Origin: Diadema setosum
Taxonomy: Eukaryota > Echinodermata > Echinoidea > Diadematoida > Diadematidae
Length of the DNA stretch: 64,000 bases
Assembly: GCF_964275005.1 (NCBI RefSeq)
Contig: NC_092695.1
Location: forward strand, 11,113,697 to 11,177,696
Direction of reading: 5' to 3'
Part shown: positions 1 to 11,185 of the stretch, piece after piece
Layout: each line of letters begins with the position of its first letter
Position numbering within the stretch: position 1 is the stretch's first letter
The notes under the pieces: model-generated
Told to the model about the DNA's origin: nothing
The model's input: only the letters and a program-made list of their open reading frames with translations
Databases searched by the model: none
Translations under genes and position numbers: made by a program

Positions 1-419
1 AGCAATGATTCACAAAGCATCAGCCTTTATATTTACATTGAATTTTATTTTTACTCATCATTTGGATTTTTTTTTTCCCCACACAGGAATTTTTCTGGTC
101 TTTCATTACACAACTTACACATAGCTTATCAACTGCCTGCAACACAAATCTCATCTGAAGATCATCTGTTTATAATAAAATTTGGAGGAATAAATGGTAC
201 CCAGGTAACATCTACATCAAATAATTGGTAGTTACATTGTACATGGTCAATAGCACAATATACATCATAAGAGTTTTCAAATCAGATTGTTATTACACTT
301 CTACTGTGTACTACATGTACTCTTTGAGACTACTAGTATTCTATTCAAAGAAGTCAAGTGAACAAGCACCAAGTAGTGGTGTTCTCTATTAAGCTACTAG
401 TACATGGCGTAGATCATAC

Positions 420-2005
420 CTTCTTTGGCCCTGAGATCTCAGCACCTGGCTCCTCGGCCATCTCTTCCAATGCACCATTCTCTTCATTTCTACACAAAAT
501 GGAATTGTTCATAAAAAGAGGGGGGGGGGGGATGTGTCACTGTGCAAGGTCTAAACAAACCTTCATTCTTCTCGATAAATACCAAAATGGGAAATTCAAT
601 CATACTTGTACCTCCCAGATGCCCAATATTGCCCCACTAAATATTGGGTATTCTTTTATTTTTCAAAAAAGATTGAATTTACCATCTTCTTGTTACAGAA
701 GAAAACTGTTGAAATACCACACCTGTGAAGTTATGCAATAAAACAAATGGTGAAAATCATTGTCATCAATATGTTTATTACAGATGTAACTGACAGATCT
801 AAAGAATAATCATAAAATTATTCAATGAGAATAGAATAGAAAATATAGACAACTCTAAATGGATGTGATGTAGTAAAGTAGTAGAGTCTACTGTCACTTT
901 TGTTTTCAAATGATTCGTCGAACAAAGACAGTTGTCTGTGATCGACCATACATTATATGTTTCCATAGGCCCCTACTCATCCGATGAGTATGGATACACT
1001 CTCATTATGGTTCTTACAAAATATCTTAAAACATTGACAAAAAAAAAAAATAGATTCTCATGGCCAGAGCAGCTCTCACACGAGTCAAAGTCATTCTCAA
1101 CTCTAGGCTCCTGCCTCTTCACTCTGTGGGTGAGAGGTGTGGTGCACCTGTTCAATCAGTTTGAACGATACCACGTAGTACTCGCCACTCGGCACTGCAC
1201 TGAACTCAGATATTTTACGTAGACTCTAGTTCTACTTTTACAACATTTAACCAATAGACGTCTACTTCGCCAAAATTTGACACGATGACAGTGTCGACTT
1301 CTATTTCAAAAAGGTCTTTCTTAGACTAATCCAGCATGGGTGGTGAAATGAAACAGGTCCATTACCAGGATTACTGTAAAAGTGGATATTTTCGCACGAT
1401 TAATTTTTCGCGCTTGGCCGTGTCAGAAGACTTTTGCATGTTTTTAATTTCGCGGAATCAAGACAAGAAGTACTAGAACATATGGCATGCAAAAATATTC
1501 GCGTGCTTTTATTTTCGCGCTAGCATGCGCGAAAATTTCAACACCGCGAAAATTTCCAGTTTTACAGTATTGCCATGATTGCATGAGGTCGTATTCCCAT
1601 CCGCATGATCCGCATAGATCTATCTCTCCTACTAAAAAATTACATAAGTAAATTTTAGATCTGCCTGTGTATAAAGAATAAAGTGTGTCAACGTGCCACT
1701 TGGCACTGGCACTTGAAAAGAAAGGACAACAAGGTCCAAAGCTGGCGAAATATGGTGGAGCAATTGAAGGGTTAAATTAACTTTACATAGGTTCTAGGTT
1801 AAAATACTAATCATGCTAATGGAATGCAAAGAATAGTCTATTAATTTATACACTACGCAATTCAAGCATGAGCACAGTATTGAGGAAGGAAACAATAACT
1901 TGGCTGGGGCTTCTTTATCCAGGTTGATAAATGCAAGCACTGAATAAAAACTTACGAATTCAAATGAGCGTCCTGTTTACTCTTTCCCTTCTTAGATTTA
2001 CCCAT
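420..2005 (-). CDS. First two coding exons of an unrecognised gene leaving the left edge
   Basis: Two short exons on the minus strand fit together. Exon 1 (2005 down to 1956) starts with ATG, encodes MGKSKKGKSKQDAHLN plus two bases, and ends at a strong GTAAGT donor. Exon 2 (489 down to 420) follows a GTGTAG acceptor, starts with the one base needed to complete a serine codon, encodes 23 residues without a stop (NEENGALEEM..., very acidic) and ends at a GTATGA donor on a codon boundary. The phase match across the 1.47-kb intron is the main support. The protein starts very basic (Lys/Ser/Gly), then turns Glu-rich, which suggests a disordered N-terminus. The remaining exons must lie left of base 1. 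I do not recognise the family. Neither exon is long enough to stand out as an open frame. Confidence 0.6.
1374..1567. mobile_element. MITE-like palindromic element, TA-flanked, TTTTCGCG-rich
   Basis: The ends are inverted copies: CTGTAAAAGTGGATATTTTC at the left and the complement of CTGTAAAACTGGAAATTTTC at the right, each next to TA (1372-1373 and 1568-1569). The interior repeats TTTTCGCG / CGCGAAAA several times and contains GCTAGCATGC. The 194-bp length, inverted ends and TA flanks fit a non-autonomous DNA transposon of Tc1/mariner type, but the family assignment is inference. It lies in the first intron of the left-edge gene. Confidence 0.65.
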
Positions 2006-2400
2006 TTCTGCTTCTAATACGTTAACAGCTGCCTGATGTGGTTAGAACTGATCATCGAGCACTGATTGAACTTCATTCGTGGATCGTGTGATTTAGCCCG
2101 ACACAGCACGGTGTGCATGTGGAAGCGTACAACATGCAGGCAATGTATTGCATGGCGTAAATGGGGGGAAAGGGCACTGCATTGGGTATCTTGTACGAAT
2201 GGTCTGTGCATGTAACCAACGTATCTGCGTATTGGGTGTACACTTCGCTCCCTCATCGCACAACGTGCATCATAATGGGCAGAAGGAACCGTACAACGGT
2301 TCGTCATACGATCGACAGGGCCAGGGCATTCTCGGCACTCACCTGGCACAAGTACGAACTACTGGGAAATTTTAAATATTGTGCTAGTACGTGTATTTCG
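2006..2400 (-). promoter_or_regulatory. CpG-rich upstream region of the left-edge gene
   Basis: This stretch directly upstream of the ATG at 2005 is visibly richer in G+C and CpG than its surroundings (for example around 2269-2335). It carries overlapping open frames on both strands with no recognisable protein. Its place fits a promoter or 5' untranslated region. No TATA box was identified. Confidence 0.3.
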
Positions 2401-4340
2401 CAATAATTGAAGTACACTCATATTTGACAATGTGCAATACAGTGTTATCATTGCGAAATGTGCAATGTTCAGTCTTCGACACTCAATTCAGAAATTGTGA
2501 TAAACTGCAGTCAAATGCACTGAATTTGTCAGTTGGTTTAGTTTTTATTTCCAATTCACATTAGGCCTACATTGTAAAATCAAATACAGTTTTAAAGAGA
2601 TATACTTCGCGCATTGGACGGACATTAAACGGGAAAATTGCTCCTTGATGTCTCTGTTATATATATACTTTTTTGTCTTTTGAGGAACGTGAAACTGCAT
2701 TTCTCCTTTGTAATGGCCGCAACCCTATTCTGCATAAATGAAAGTAGTGTGCACGGTCGTACTGTTTAGTTATCGAAGGCAATCCAGAAATCAAGAGTCT
2801 GTGGGCATGTGGTTCCATTGTAATGAATCATATTTATGACTCGTACTTCATATTAAACGAGAAAAATCAGAGCTGGGTGTACATCAAACCGAACACATTT
2901 TAAAGTGAAGCAAGACTGAGAAAGAGAAAAACTTCACTTGGTTTCAGTGAATAGCGGAAAATGTCAATAACAAACATTCATTTTGATTTGACACATGGGA
3001 AATAAGCAATACGTTCTAAAGCAAATTTTTTAACCTATAGTGAGAACGTAGCAAGCATTAAATGAAAAAACAACAGACGATAATATTCTCAAGGTCAAAC
3101 CGTAAGCATTTTCAGATATAACAAGGGAGCCGGAGGTGCGTTCAGACAAAATGTGCTACCCACCCGCGTCCAAAACCTCAGAAATCTACCCTTCAACAAT
3201 TTCTATGCCAGAGAGTCAAATGTGCATATTTTTTTTTTCTAACCAATGTGGCAAGCAGAGGGTTGATGGCGTACGGCACATCAAAATTTTCATCCCTATC
3301 GGCCTTTAGATGCATGGCGTCACACCGGGTAACTAGGCTTGCCCCTAAATGGCGTCGCCATGAGCGTCAATGGTGATCATTAATGGCGTATTTCGCTATT
3401 GTATGCATGCCAAAATAATTATGATACCCTTTTATATAGATGTCGTTTTAAGTGAGTGCTAGTGCTTCTTACACTAGTTGGAGACTAACAACAAAATGAC
3501 ACTGTCACGAAATACAGTAACCCATTTATGACAAGTCTTAAGTATAGGCCTATACCCCGGCAGGTGTCTAAGGGAAACGTGTATAGCAAAATCAGCCTGT
3601 CCTCATCGGGTTAAGGTATCCATTGGTCAGATTTAACTGTACATGTTGTATATAATAATCGACTTATGTGATCTTCATGAAAATTCATTCAAATTGGTAG
3701 TATGTGTTTGCTGTATGATCTCCAGTTGAGCGTGACATTATACATTAACTATTATTTGATATTGCCCATCTTGCGGGGTTATCCAATGCAATGACTATTA
3801 ATCCAGTATGGTGCCTATAGTACATGTCCTCGATAATCTACGTCAATTTTCATGTAGGAAGCCCGGGATAGATATAGCCTATCGGCAGGAAATTGAAAGG
3901 AATGAACCATTCTGAGTGGACCGAATAATAATGTCAGTGAGAAGGTGCACTGTAGGAGATTAAACATCAACTGAACGAATGAAAAATAATAATAGAGATG
4001 CATGTGTAGATTCTACCTTCTTGAATTCAAAACCTATTTTGTGATAACAAAGGACTCCAAATGGCGATAAAAGAGAAAAAATAACAGGCAAACGTCGACG
4101 TGACTTTTTTTTTTTGGGGGGGGGCGGGGCGAGAGTAATGTAGAAAACGACCCCTCCCCTCCAAGCGGTCACTCGAACTTTCTGTAAATCACACCACACA
4201 ACAGAATAATCAGCAAGTTGATTGTGGTCACTCTCTCGAAAGAAGAAGAAGAAAAAGAAGAAGAAGAAGAACCGAAGAGAAGAGTACCGGTTACTGCCTA
4301 TTAATAGCTTTTATCAAATGAGTTATTGTAGGCTATCTAG
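2401..4340. other. Gene-free stretch
   Basis: No credible coding frame or structured RNA was seen. It holds AT-rich sequence, a cluster of ATGGCGT-like words around 3265-3390 and TAGGCCTA palindromes at about 2563 and 3546. I assign no function. Confidence 0.4.
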
Positions 4341-4348
4341 GAAGTGAC

Positions 4349-4456
4349 GTGTGACACATCAGGATTTTCTAAAATATCGCAAGTTCGCAAAATCATGCGA
4401 CCGGGTCAAACGATTCCACGGAGGAGCGCTATTTTGGAAAATGCTGACGTCACACA
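4349..4456. mobile_element. Short inverted-repeat element (about 108 bp)
   Basis: The left arm 4349-4380 (GTGTGACACATCAGGATTTT...) is an imperfect inverted copy of 4426-4456 (complement GTGTGACGTCAGCATTTTCC...), with a CG-containing centre of about 45 bp. No clear target duplication was found. It resembles a small MITE or a hairpin-forming repeat unit. Confidence 0.4.
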
Positions 4457-4462
4457 TCTGGT

Positions 4463-5319
4463 AGTAGAATTATTTTAAACCACGTGAGCAATTCTTGGCC
4501 AATATTTTGACAAGATGTTGTCATTTATTTGTTTATTTATTTGAAAAGGCAAACAAAACAATATTCTGAACATCAGCCCACACTTTACAAACAAATCGCA
4601 GCAATTTCTTGGAAGAAGACTCTTTTACAGCACTTCTGGATGTAGGCCTTACTTGAAGAATCTCCTCCTTTACAGGTTTCACGAAAAATACTTTCTTGTC
4701 TTTGTATGATATGTTATTATGTTATATATACAGTGTATGCATTAATATAAATGTACATGACTAATTTTGTATATGCGTGTGGAGGGGCCGGGCAATCTAG
4801 GTGTGGTCTTCGACAATGACCGGTGTTTTATTTCCAAATTTAATCGATTACGGCGAAGATGTAGGACCTAAACTGTTGATTAAAACTTCATGATGATTAA
4901 AGTGCTATATGAATAAGATATTACCAAAATGAAACACAATTGATATCAAACCTTGGATGTGCTGTTGTAACAAAGACAAACAAAAAAAAAACAAGACACA
5001 TTTGTAATTTTGTTTTTGATCGACTGGTTGATTTTTATGGGTGGGATGAGTAGACACTGTGGTGTATATTAGTGGCTACGACTCTTGACATCGAAATGGA
5101 GGTCACGAATTCTGGTCCTGCTTGGTGCGCCCTTTATAATATGTTTTCATCCATTGCATGGTGTCCCTCTCGGCCCAGAAGTATAATAATGGCTATAGTT
5201 GTTGTTGTTATTTTAAAGATCGAAAGAAGAGAGAGAGAGAGAAATGGGGCCCTATACAAATAATTTGCCCCAGACAGCACTTATAACATAAAACAAACAT
5301 TATAGATCTTAAAGAGATA
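4463..5319. other. Gene-free stretch
   Basis: AT-rich sequence with a (TTTA)n-like patch near 4520 and a GA-rich run near 5222-5242. No coding or RNA signal was found. Confidence 0.35.
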
Positions 5320-5455
5320 TAAACAAGAATATTAAATGCATAAGAATATTAAATGCATGGAATATTAAACAAGAATTAAACAAGAATATTAAACAAGAAT
5401 ATTAAATATAGAATAGAATATTAAACAAGAATATTAAACAAGAATATTAAATGCA
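5320..5455. repeat. Minisatellite of AATATTAAACAAG-type units
   Basis: Units of about 13-17 bp built from AAGAATATTAAA with ACAAG or TGCATGG spacers recur about eight times with small differences. This is a direct visual tandem pattern with no coding content. Confidence 0.7.
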
Positions 5456-5751
5456 TGGCTATAGTAACGGTAATGGTAATGGCAGAGCCCTTTTGAAGAA
5501 CAATGCTTATATACACTGTACAGGCTATATACCTTGGGGGGGGGGAGGACCGTGATCAAAGGGTAATTTTCTTTCTGCATATTATACTTGTCTATACAGC
5601 CAGTACAAGACTGGTTGCGAGCTTTGCCATAGTCCGTGGTATGTATAATATAGGTGGGTGTAATGGATATAAGTTTCATTTATAGCAGAATTGGGCGGAA
5701 AAATACTAATGTCACACCTGCTACTTGTTACTGCTGAATGCTTCATCTATG

Positions 5752-6630
5752 AGGTGCGTATAAAAAAGGGTAATCAAACTTTGGAGGGCTACTATTATTT
5801 TCATAATTGTCAGCTGTGCATGCAGAGCGCAATGTTGGTTACTGTGAGGAAAGGGGAACTTTTCCTCTTTCCATTGATACCTAATTATGCTGACAAATGT
5901 CATTTATGATTCAGAATATGAACTTTAAAGACAACAATGACAAATTGCACATTTTCCAAGTCTGCATGTTTATTGTGAAGGAACAATGAATGTCTCACTG
6001 CATGGATGAGAACCGTCAATGAAAGTGGTCAAATCATCAGGCCAGCCTGCATGACTGCAGGTTCCTGTAATGGATTTCTTTTAACTTTTATGGTTTATAA
6101 CCTTCAACATGACCACGTTGTAGATAACTTGGTCCTTCCCGTAAAGGCTAAACCATTACCAATTTTTCTCTCTTCATATTCAAGACATGGTTTGTCGCTG
6201 CGAGCTATGTGTTGAATATGAAAAGAGAAAAAATGGACTGTGTGGCCCGGGTGGCCTCCGTGGGAGTGACCAAGTTATCAGACATCAAAGGTTATGGAGC
6301 ATAAAATGTTAGGAGAAACCCTAAACATAAACCTGCATTTGTGTACAGGCTAGCCTATTTGGCCACTTTTCTTGACAGATCTCATCCATGCAATGAGGCA
6401 TGCATTGTTCCTTCACAATAACATGCAAACTTTGGGAAAAGTGCAATTTGTCATTGTTGTCTTTAAAGTTTATGTGCTCAGTCATGCATATCATTTTGTC
6501 AACATAATTGGGCATCAATGGAAGGAGGAAGAGTTCTTTCCTCACAACTAACATTGTGATCTTCATAGCTGGCAAGTATAAGATAGTATAGCCCTCCAAG
6601 ATGGATTACCTTCTTTTATACGTACTGTAT
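5752..6630. repeat. Long imperfect inverted duplication (about 880 bp)
   Basis: The sequence from about 5752 to 6135 reappears, reverse-complemented, from about 6630 back to 6247. Clear matching blocks are ACTTTAAAGACAACAATGAC at about 5924 and on the minus strand near 6470, the GTGAAGGAACAATG block, and TAACTTGGTC at the inner ends. A second, nested hairpin (TTTCTCTCTTCATATTCAA / TTGAATATGAAAAGAGAAA) sits in the centre at about 6164-6232. The arms have diverged by indels and substitutions, so this is an old foldback or MITE-like structure. Open frames on both strands are by-products of the palindrome. Confidence 0.75.
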
Positions 6631-6794
6631 AGCATAAGCACACCCCTTGAGAATTTCTCACTCGAGGCAATAATGCGTCGGTGATGACAAACAACGCAAT
6701 TCTTACATAATCCGCGATCAATTAACATCATGACATTATTGTGCGAAAGTTAAAGGTTGGCGTAATTGAACTTTTTACTCTTGATATATATCTA

Positions 6795-6886
6795 TATATC
6801 TATATATATATATTATCAAGATATAAAGCGCATTGTGAGAGTTAACAAGTGTGAAATGCGATGTATAAAAACTAGCTAAAATAATC

Positions 6887-6933
<47 letters not shown>
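6795..6933. repeat. TA-rich microsatellites
   Basis: A TATATC-type run at about 6785-6812 is followed by a pure (TA)n tract at about 6892-6932. Confidence 0.85.
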
Positions 6934-6935
<2 letters not shown>

Positions 6936-7382
6936 AAAGTATATTTATGAACTTATATGTACAAATATATCATTTTTTGTGGTTTTGCGTGATATCATAA
7001 GAACATATTACCATCAAAACCTTACCTTTCAACCAGAAAACGATCGTTATCTTTAAGAATGCATTCACATTGAAATCAAATTTAATGAAGTCATTTGAAA
7101 ACTTGTAACGCTTGATAAAATCATTCAAGGAGGTCCCATGGCGTAATAAGAATTGGATAGAGACTTATAACATAACGATTGAATTTGTTTAACTCTGTAC
7201 AGTTACGTTACAGTATCTTTCTTTCTGCAGGTAAAAGGTCAAATCTGATGGCTGTGTCGTGTACATACACGTCTCATAATGTTTCTTTTAATTGACGTTA
7301 TTTCGATCAAATTTAGTTTTCACATAACATTTTCAAGAATTTGTCGAAATGTACGATATATAGCAATTTTCTATTGTAGTTG
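6934..7382. other. Gene-free stretch
   Basis: AT-rich sequence with no coding or repeat structure that I can support. Confidence 0.35.
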
Positions 7383-7425
7383 GTGGTGGTGGTGAAAGTG
7401 GTGGTGTGTGTGTGCGTGCGTGTGT

Positions 7426-7463
<38 letters not shown>

Positions 7464-7483
7464 GTGAGTATGTGTGTGTGTGT
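7383..7483. repeat. GGT / (GT)n microsatellite
   Basis: A GGT-rich start is followed by a (TG)n tract with a few TGCG interruptions. Open frames through it, poly-(His-Thr) and poly-(Val-Cys), are repeat artefacts. Confidence 0.9.
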
Positions 7484-7796
7484 ATACGAGGTCGTATCGT
7501 TACGACATCGATGTGTGAAGGCGAACAGAATGCAGCGGTGTGATCCCTTGAACCCCGATCGAGCTCGGGAAGAGTCGCAACCGGGATTGTGGCCTTCTCA
7601 AACTTGTCGGAAGCAACGCCAGAGTCGTCATCTACCTCAACGGCATCGGGACAAACAGCTTGCAATATTGTCGTCACAAATCCGTGGGTTATACACTTGT
7701 TTGTTTATTCTGTGTCCATTTCTTCCTCCCCCTCTTTTATTTTTAATTAAAACGGGAGCGGCGTTCTTTCCTTCATCTCTTTCGCGGAGAGACAAC

Positions 7797-7928
7797 TATA
7801 AAAAAGTGATCAAACCCGTTTGGGAGGTTAAGTGCGATGTAAGATGCGGTGCGCCATTGATGTGTTTCAGGTATCGCAAAACAATGATTTCGTGATTTCG
7901 GCACCGGAGGAATGCAGGCAAGAACGTG
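7797..7928 (+). promoter_or_regulatory. Likely TATA promoter and non-coding first exon of the transporter gene
   Basis: TATAAAAAAG at 7797-7806 is followed about 30 bases later by a CpG-containing stretch that ends at a strong donor, ACGTG|GTAAGTTTC, after 7928. Transcription would start near 7828. No open frame from this exon continues in phase into the transporter reading frame at 11186, so it would be 5' untranslated. Acceptors available upstream of the start codon are CACAG at 11158 and GACAG at 11118, the latter after a long pyrimidine tract. The link to the transporter is inferred from strand, distance and splice signals only. Confidence 0.4.
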
Positions 7929-8016
7929 GTAAGTTTCACATCTTCATCAGATATCAAAATTGTTCATTTCACTTGGTATTTTCGTTGGTATTTCGTTGGA
8001 CATTATTTGTGTCATG

Positions 8017-8635
8017 AGTTGAGGAGGTGGAAAAGGGTGAGGTGCACACATGCAAATTGTACAGTATAATGCATTTAAAAAAACATTTACTTCAGTCAGA
8101 GTAACGTTAGCCACAGCAGTGTTGTCCGCTGATGATTATACGGCGAGCTGCATGAGATGACCAAACAGGAGACAATACGTCCCAGTGCTTGTTTGCTTGT
8201 TTGTTTGTTCATTTCCATCTGAGAAGATGGCTGGATAGCCCATATTCAGCTACGGTAAGCTGGTCTTCCACGGGGTCCAATGCAATGGTATAAGGATAGC
8301 CCCAAGTATGAAAGATATGTACTGTCGTAAATTTGAAGCACAGGATCTTATGCCATGAGTGAAAAATGTACAATGATTCATTTTGTTTTTGTTCATTATA
8401 TGCACATATGTATCTATTATATCAAGTTGTCTGTATAGAATTATTACCATTCATATCTACCTGCATGTGTATCTATCTATCTTTCTATCTATCTATCTGT
8501 CTGTCTACCTATCTTTCTATCTATCTATCTATTTATCTATCTGTCAACTACATTGTATGTCGTATAGCCAGAAAAATTATAATGTTAACTCAATTCTGTC
8601 TATTACTATTTAGCTCCATTTTAATGTATATACTA

Positions 8636-8677
<42 letters not shown>

Positions 8678-9200
8678 GGATTCTTTTTATAGTCTTGTTC
8701 AGATGATGTGTTCTTCTGAAGTGCGTGCACCCCTTGCATGATTGCATTTTCATTGTAGGGAAAAGAACCACCAAAGGCTATTAGAAAACTTTATCTCCCT
8801 GGAGGAAAATAGTGATTGAAAAACCAGACAAGGATATTGCGCTCAAGTTAGATACTCGTCCTGAGTCGAGTGAAAGTGAATTAACGCTTGACCACAACGA
8901 TTTATTAATCATGATTCACCATGAATAATTCATAACTTAAAATGATGATTTAGTGTAAATCGATTCTTCACACATTGACAAAGTAGAATTGCCAAATCGA
9001 ATGCGCAAAAACTTACACATAATGACGTAGATATCATCATTGTTGCAATCATCATTGTCATAATCACTGTGTCTGTAAAAACTATAACTGCTACTTTTTT
9101 TCTTCTTCTTGATAATAATTATTGCCATTATCATCATCATCGTTATATCTATTTCTATCATGATGATTGTGGTGTATAATATCCTTGGTAGATATAGTAT
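8017..9200 (+). repeat. Intronic or upstream stretch with CTAT and TA microsatellites
   Basis: (CTAT)n-like tetranucleotide repeats run at about 8471-8542 and (TA)n at about 8637-8674. The rest is AT-rich and shows no exon. If the promoter at 7.8 kb belongs to the transporter, this lies in its first intron. Confidence 0.7.
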
Positions 9201-9205
9201 ACACA

Positions 9206-9220
9206 GTTGTAGTAGTAGTG

Positions 9221-9271
<51 letters not shown>

Positions 9272-9272
9272 A
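9206..9272. repeat. (AGT)n trinucleotide microsatellite
   Basis: An almost pure AGT tract about 65 bases long. The poly-Ser, poly-Thr and poly-Leu frames over it are not genes. Confidence 0.9.
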
Positions 9273-9761
9273 CATAATCAGTCAATATTTTCATTTTCAC
9301 AGAAAATAAAAACCGTAGTATAGTTATATATTACGCATCGTCTTAATTGCTATATTGGACGGGAACAATATAGATGAGCCGCAGATTTTGATATTAAAGA
9401 TTTTGTCGCACTAATTAGATTGATCAAAAACGGGTTGTCTCAATTTTTCCAAAAAAAAAAAAACCAAACATGTTTTTATTGTGCTTTACTGCCAATCAAA
9501 TATTTTAGCTCTTCCAAGCTTTGGAACTGTACTGTGCATAAAACTGCGGAGTAATGATTCAGAGAACGTCATTTAATATATCCTTATTCTTAAAGTATTA
9601 TTGATATAATATGCATGGTATTTGATTTGTAATTTATCTCGGTATTTTACGGGTGATCAAAGAGTAAACACACATATTCTGTTCTCTTGGTCGATACATG
9701 ACAATGCATGAGAGTAATATGGTCAGTGGAAATCTCTTGTAACTTTGATTACGCAGGAGTG

Positions 9762-10095
9762 TCGGGGTCATCCCACGATACCGACACCCATACAGCCCGC
9801 GAGTTCGACATTGAAACAGGCCCATGAGTCATACAGCCCACGAGTTCGACACTAGGCAAATAAAGCCCATGAGTTCGACACTAGGTAAAAACAGTCCACG
9901 AGTTCGACAGATACAACACGAGGCATAATGTGTCGGTCTAGTGGGCCTTGTTTGCTCAGTGTCGAACTCATGGGCTGTATGACTCGTGAGCTGTATAATT
10001 CGTGGGCTGTATAACTCATGGGCTGTATGACTCGTGGGCTGTATGACTCGTTGGTGTCGGTCTCGTGACGTGTACCCGTAGTGTCGAGGCCACAA
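9762..10095. repeat. Foldback minisatellite: inverted GAGTTCGACA units and a 16-bp array
   Basis: The left half has four direct copies of GAGTTCGACA (about 9791, 9842, 9870 and 9900) linked by CATACAGCCCACGAG-type sequence. The right half is its reverse complement: GTGTCGAACTC at 9959, then five consecutive 16-bp units of CTGTATGACTCGTGGG type at 9975-10054. GTCGG(T/G)-rich ends at 9770 and 10055 also mirror each other. The whole block could fold into one long hairpin. The 97-residue open frame across it is repeat-derived. Confidence 0.75.
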
Positions 10096-10099
10096 ATGC

Positions 10100-11110
10100 T
10101 CGCGTATATACTGACAACTCAACTGTGTAGCAAGGAACCAATATTTGCCATCATCTTCCAGTGCATCTGTTTCTCTTCACATTTTCATTCACACAGTAAC
10201 TGAAATGCAAGACAACTTTATGATACGTGGAAATTCTCATAAAAGTAGCACAAACAAGTAAGGATAGGAGACGCTTCATCTAAATCAGGAAAAAAAAGAA
10301 AGTTGACGGATTTTCATCTATCCCCATGATTTACAGTTTAACAGTAATATTCGACTCATGTGCAAAATGCTTAGAAACGATGATGTTAGTACAACTCTCC
10401 CGTTGTAAATTTCAGGATTTGGTGGTCCATAATCTGGCTCATACTATAACCCACTTTCCCCAAACAACACTACAATGATTTGACGAGAAAACAACAATAC
10501 AGATTGATTTGTTGGTTGTTGGTTGTTGTTGTTTTTTTTTCATGATTGTACAAATTGAAAGTTATTGTAAGATTTGTCTACGGTCATGTGGATGCTTGTC
10601 AGGTAATTATGATATCATCATCTTTACTAATATGCATAGGACCGAAACATTCGAAATTTTAAAATCCCATGATTTTCTTCCACTATGTCTGATTCTAACA
10701 AAACGTCTACCATTTTGTTTGCTTGTTTCTGTTTTACTCGATTTAAGCCAACTTCAATACGGAGTGGAATTCCACTTCCAATTCACGTAACCATTCTGCA
10801 TCCACTCGAAGTACCCTTATTCTATAACTGTAAAAGAAGAAGAAGAAAAGAGAGGAGAAGAAAAGGGAGAGAGGAGGAGCAGGAGGAGGGAGAAGTGAGA
10901 TTTCAAATGAGAACCAGATACTTGAGTATGCATCTAATTAGTTTATTACACCTTCGGCTGTTTTACGGCTGGTAACATGCTACTCTCTCTCTCTCTCTCT
11001 CCCTTGCTCTATCCCTCTGTCCATAACCCATCCCCTCTTTTCCCCGCCTTCCGTACCTCCCTCGACATCAATCCCCACAACGTTCTCCCGCCCCTCTTTA
11101 TCTCTCCCTC
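10100..11110. other. No gene seen; purine tract then pyrimidine tract before the transporter
   Basis: The only structured parts are a GAAGAAG/GGA purine run at about 10831-10895 and a (CT)n and C-rich pyrimidine run at about 10982-11110. The pyrimidine run ends in a CCGACAG splice-acceptor-like site at 11118. Confidence 0.5.
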
Positions 11111-11185
11111 GGCCGACAGATCGCTATTTGAAAGCCGACAACCGCCTTCCATTCACAGTGTGCCCTGCCGAGCCTTCCAGGAGTG

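Noticed and set aside
2014-2406. Overlapping open frames on both strands upstream of the left-edge gene
   Set aside because: No domain, overlapping on opposite strands, and in a CpG-rich promoter position; stop-poor by composition.
7333-7677. Minus-strand 114-residue open frame ending in a His-Thr run
   Set aside because: Its C-terminal half is the (GT)n microsatellite. The N-terminal half has no recognised domain, no ATG near its start (the frame opens at GTG) and only weak splice signals; kept only as a low-interest finding.
8937-9309. Poly-Leu, poly-Thr and poly-Ser open frames
   Set aside because: All are translations of the (AGT)n microsatellite.
9829-10122. Minus-strand 97-residue frame with SHTAHE repeats
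   Set aside because: It is the translation of the 16-bp minisatellite and its inverted partner.
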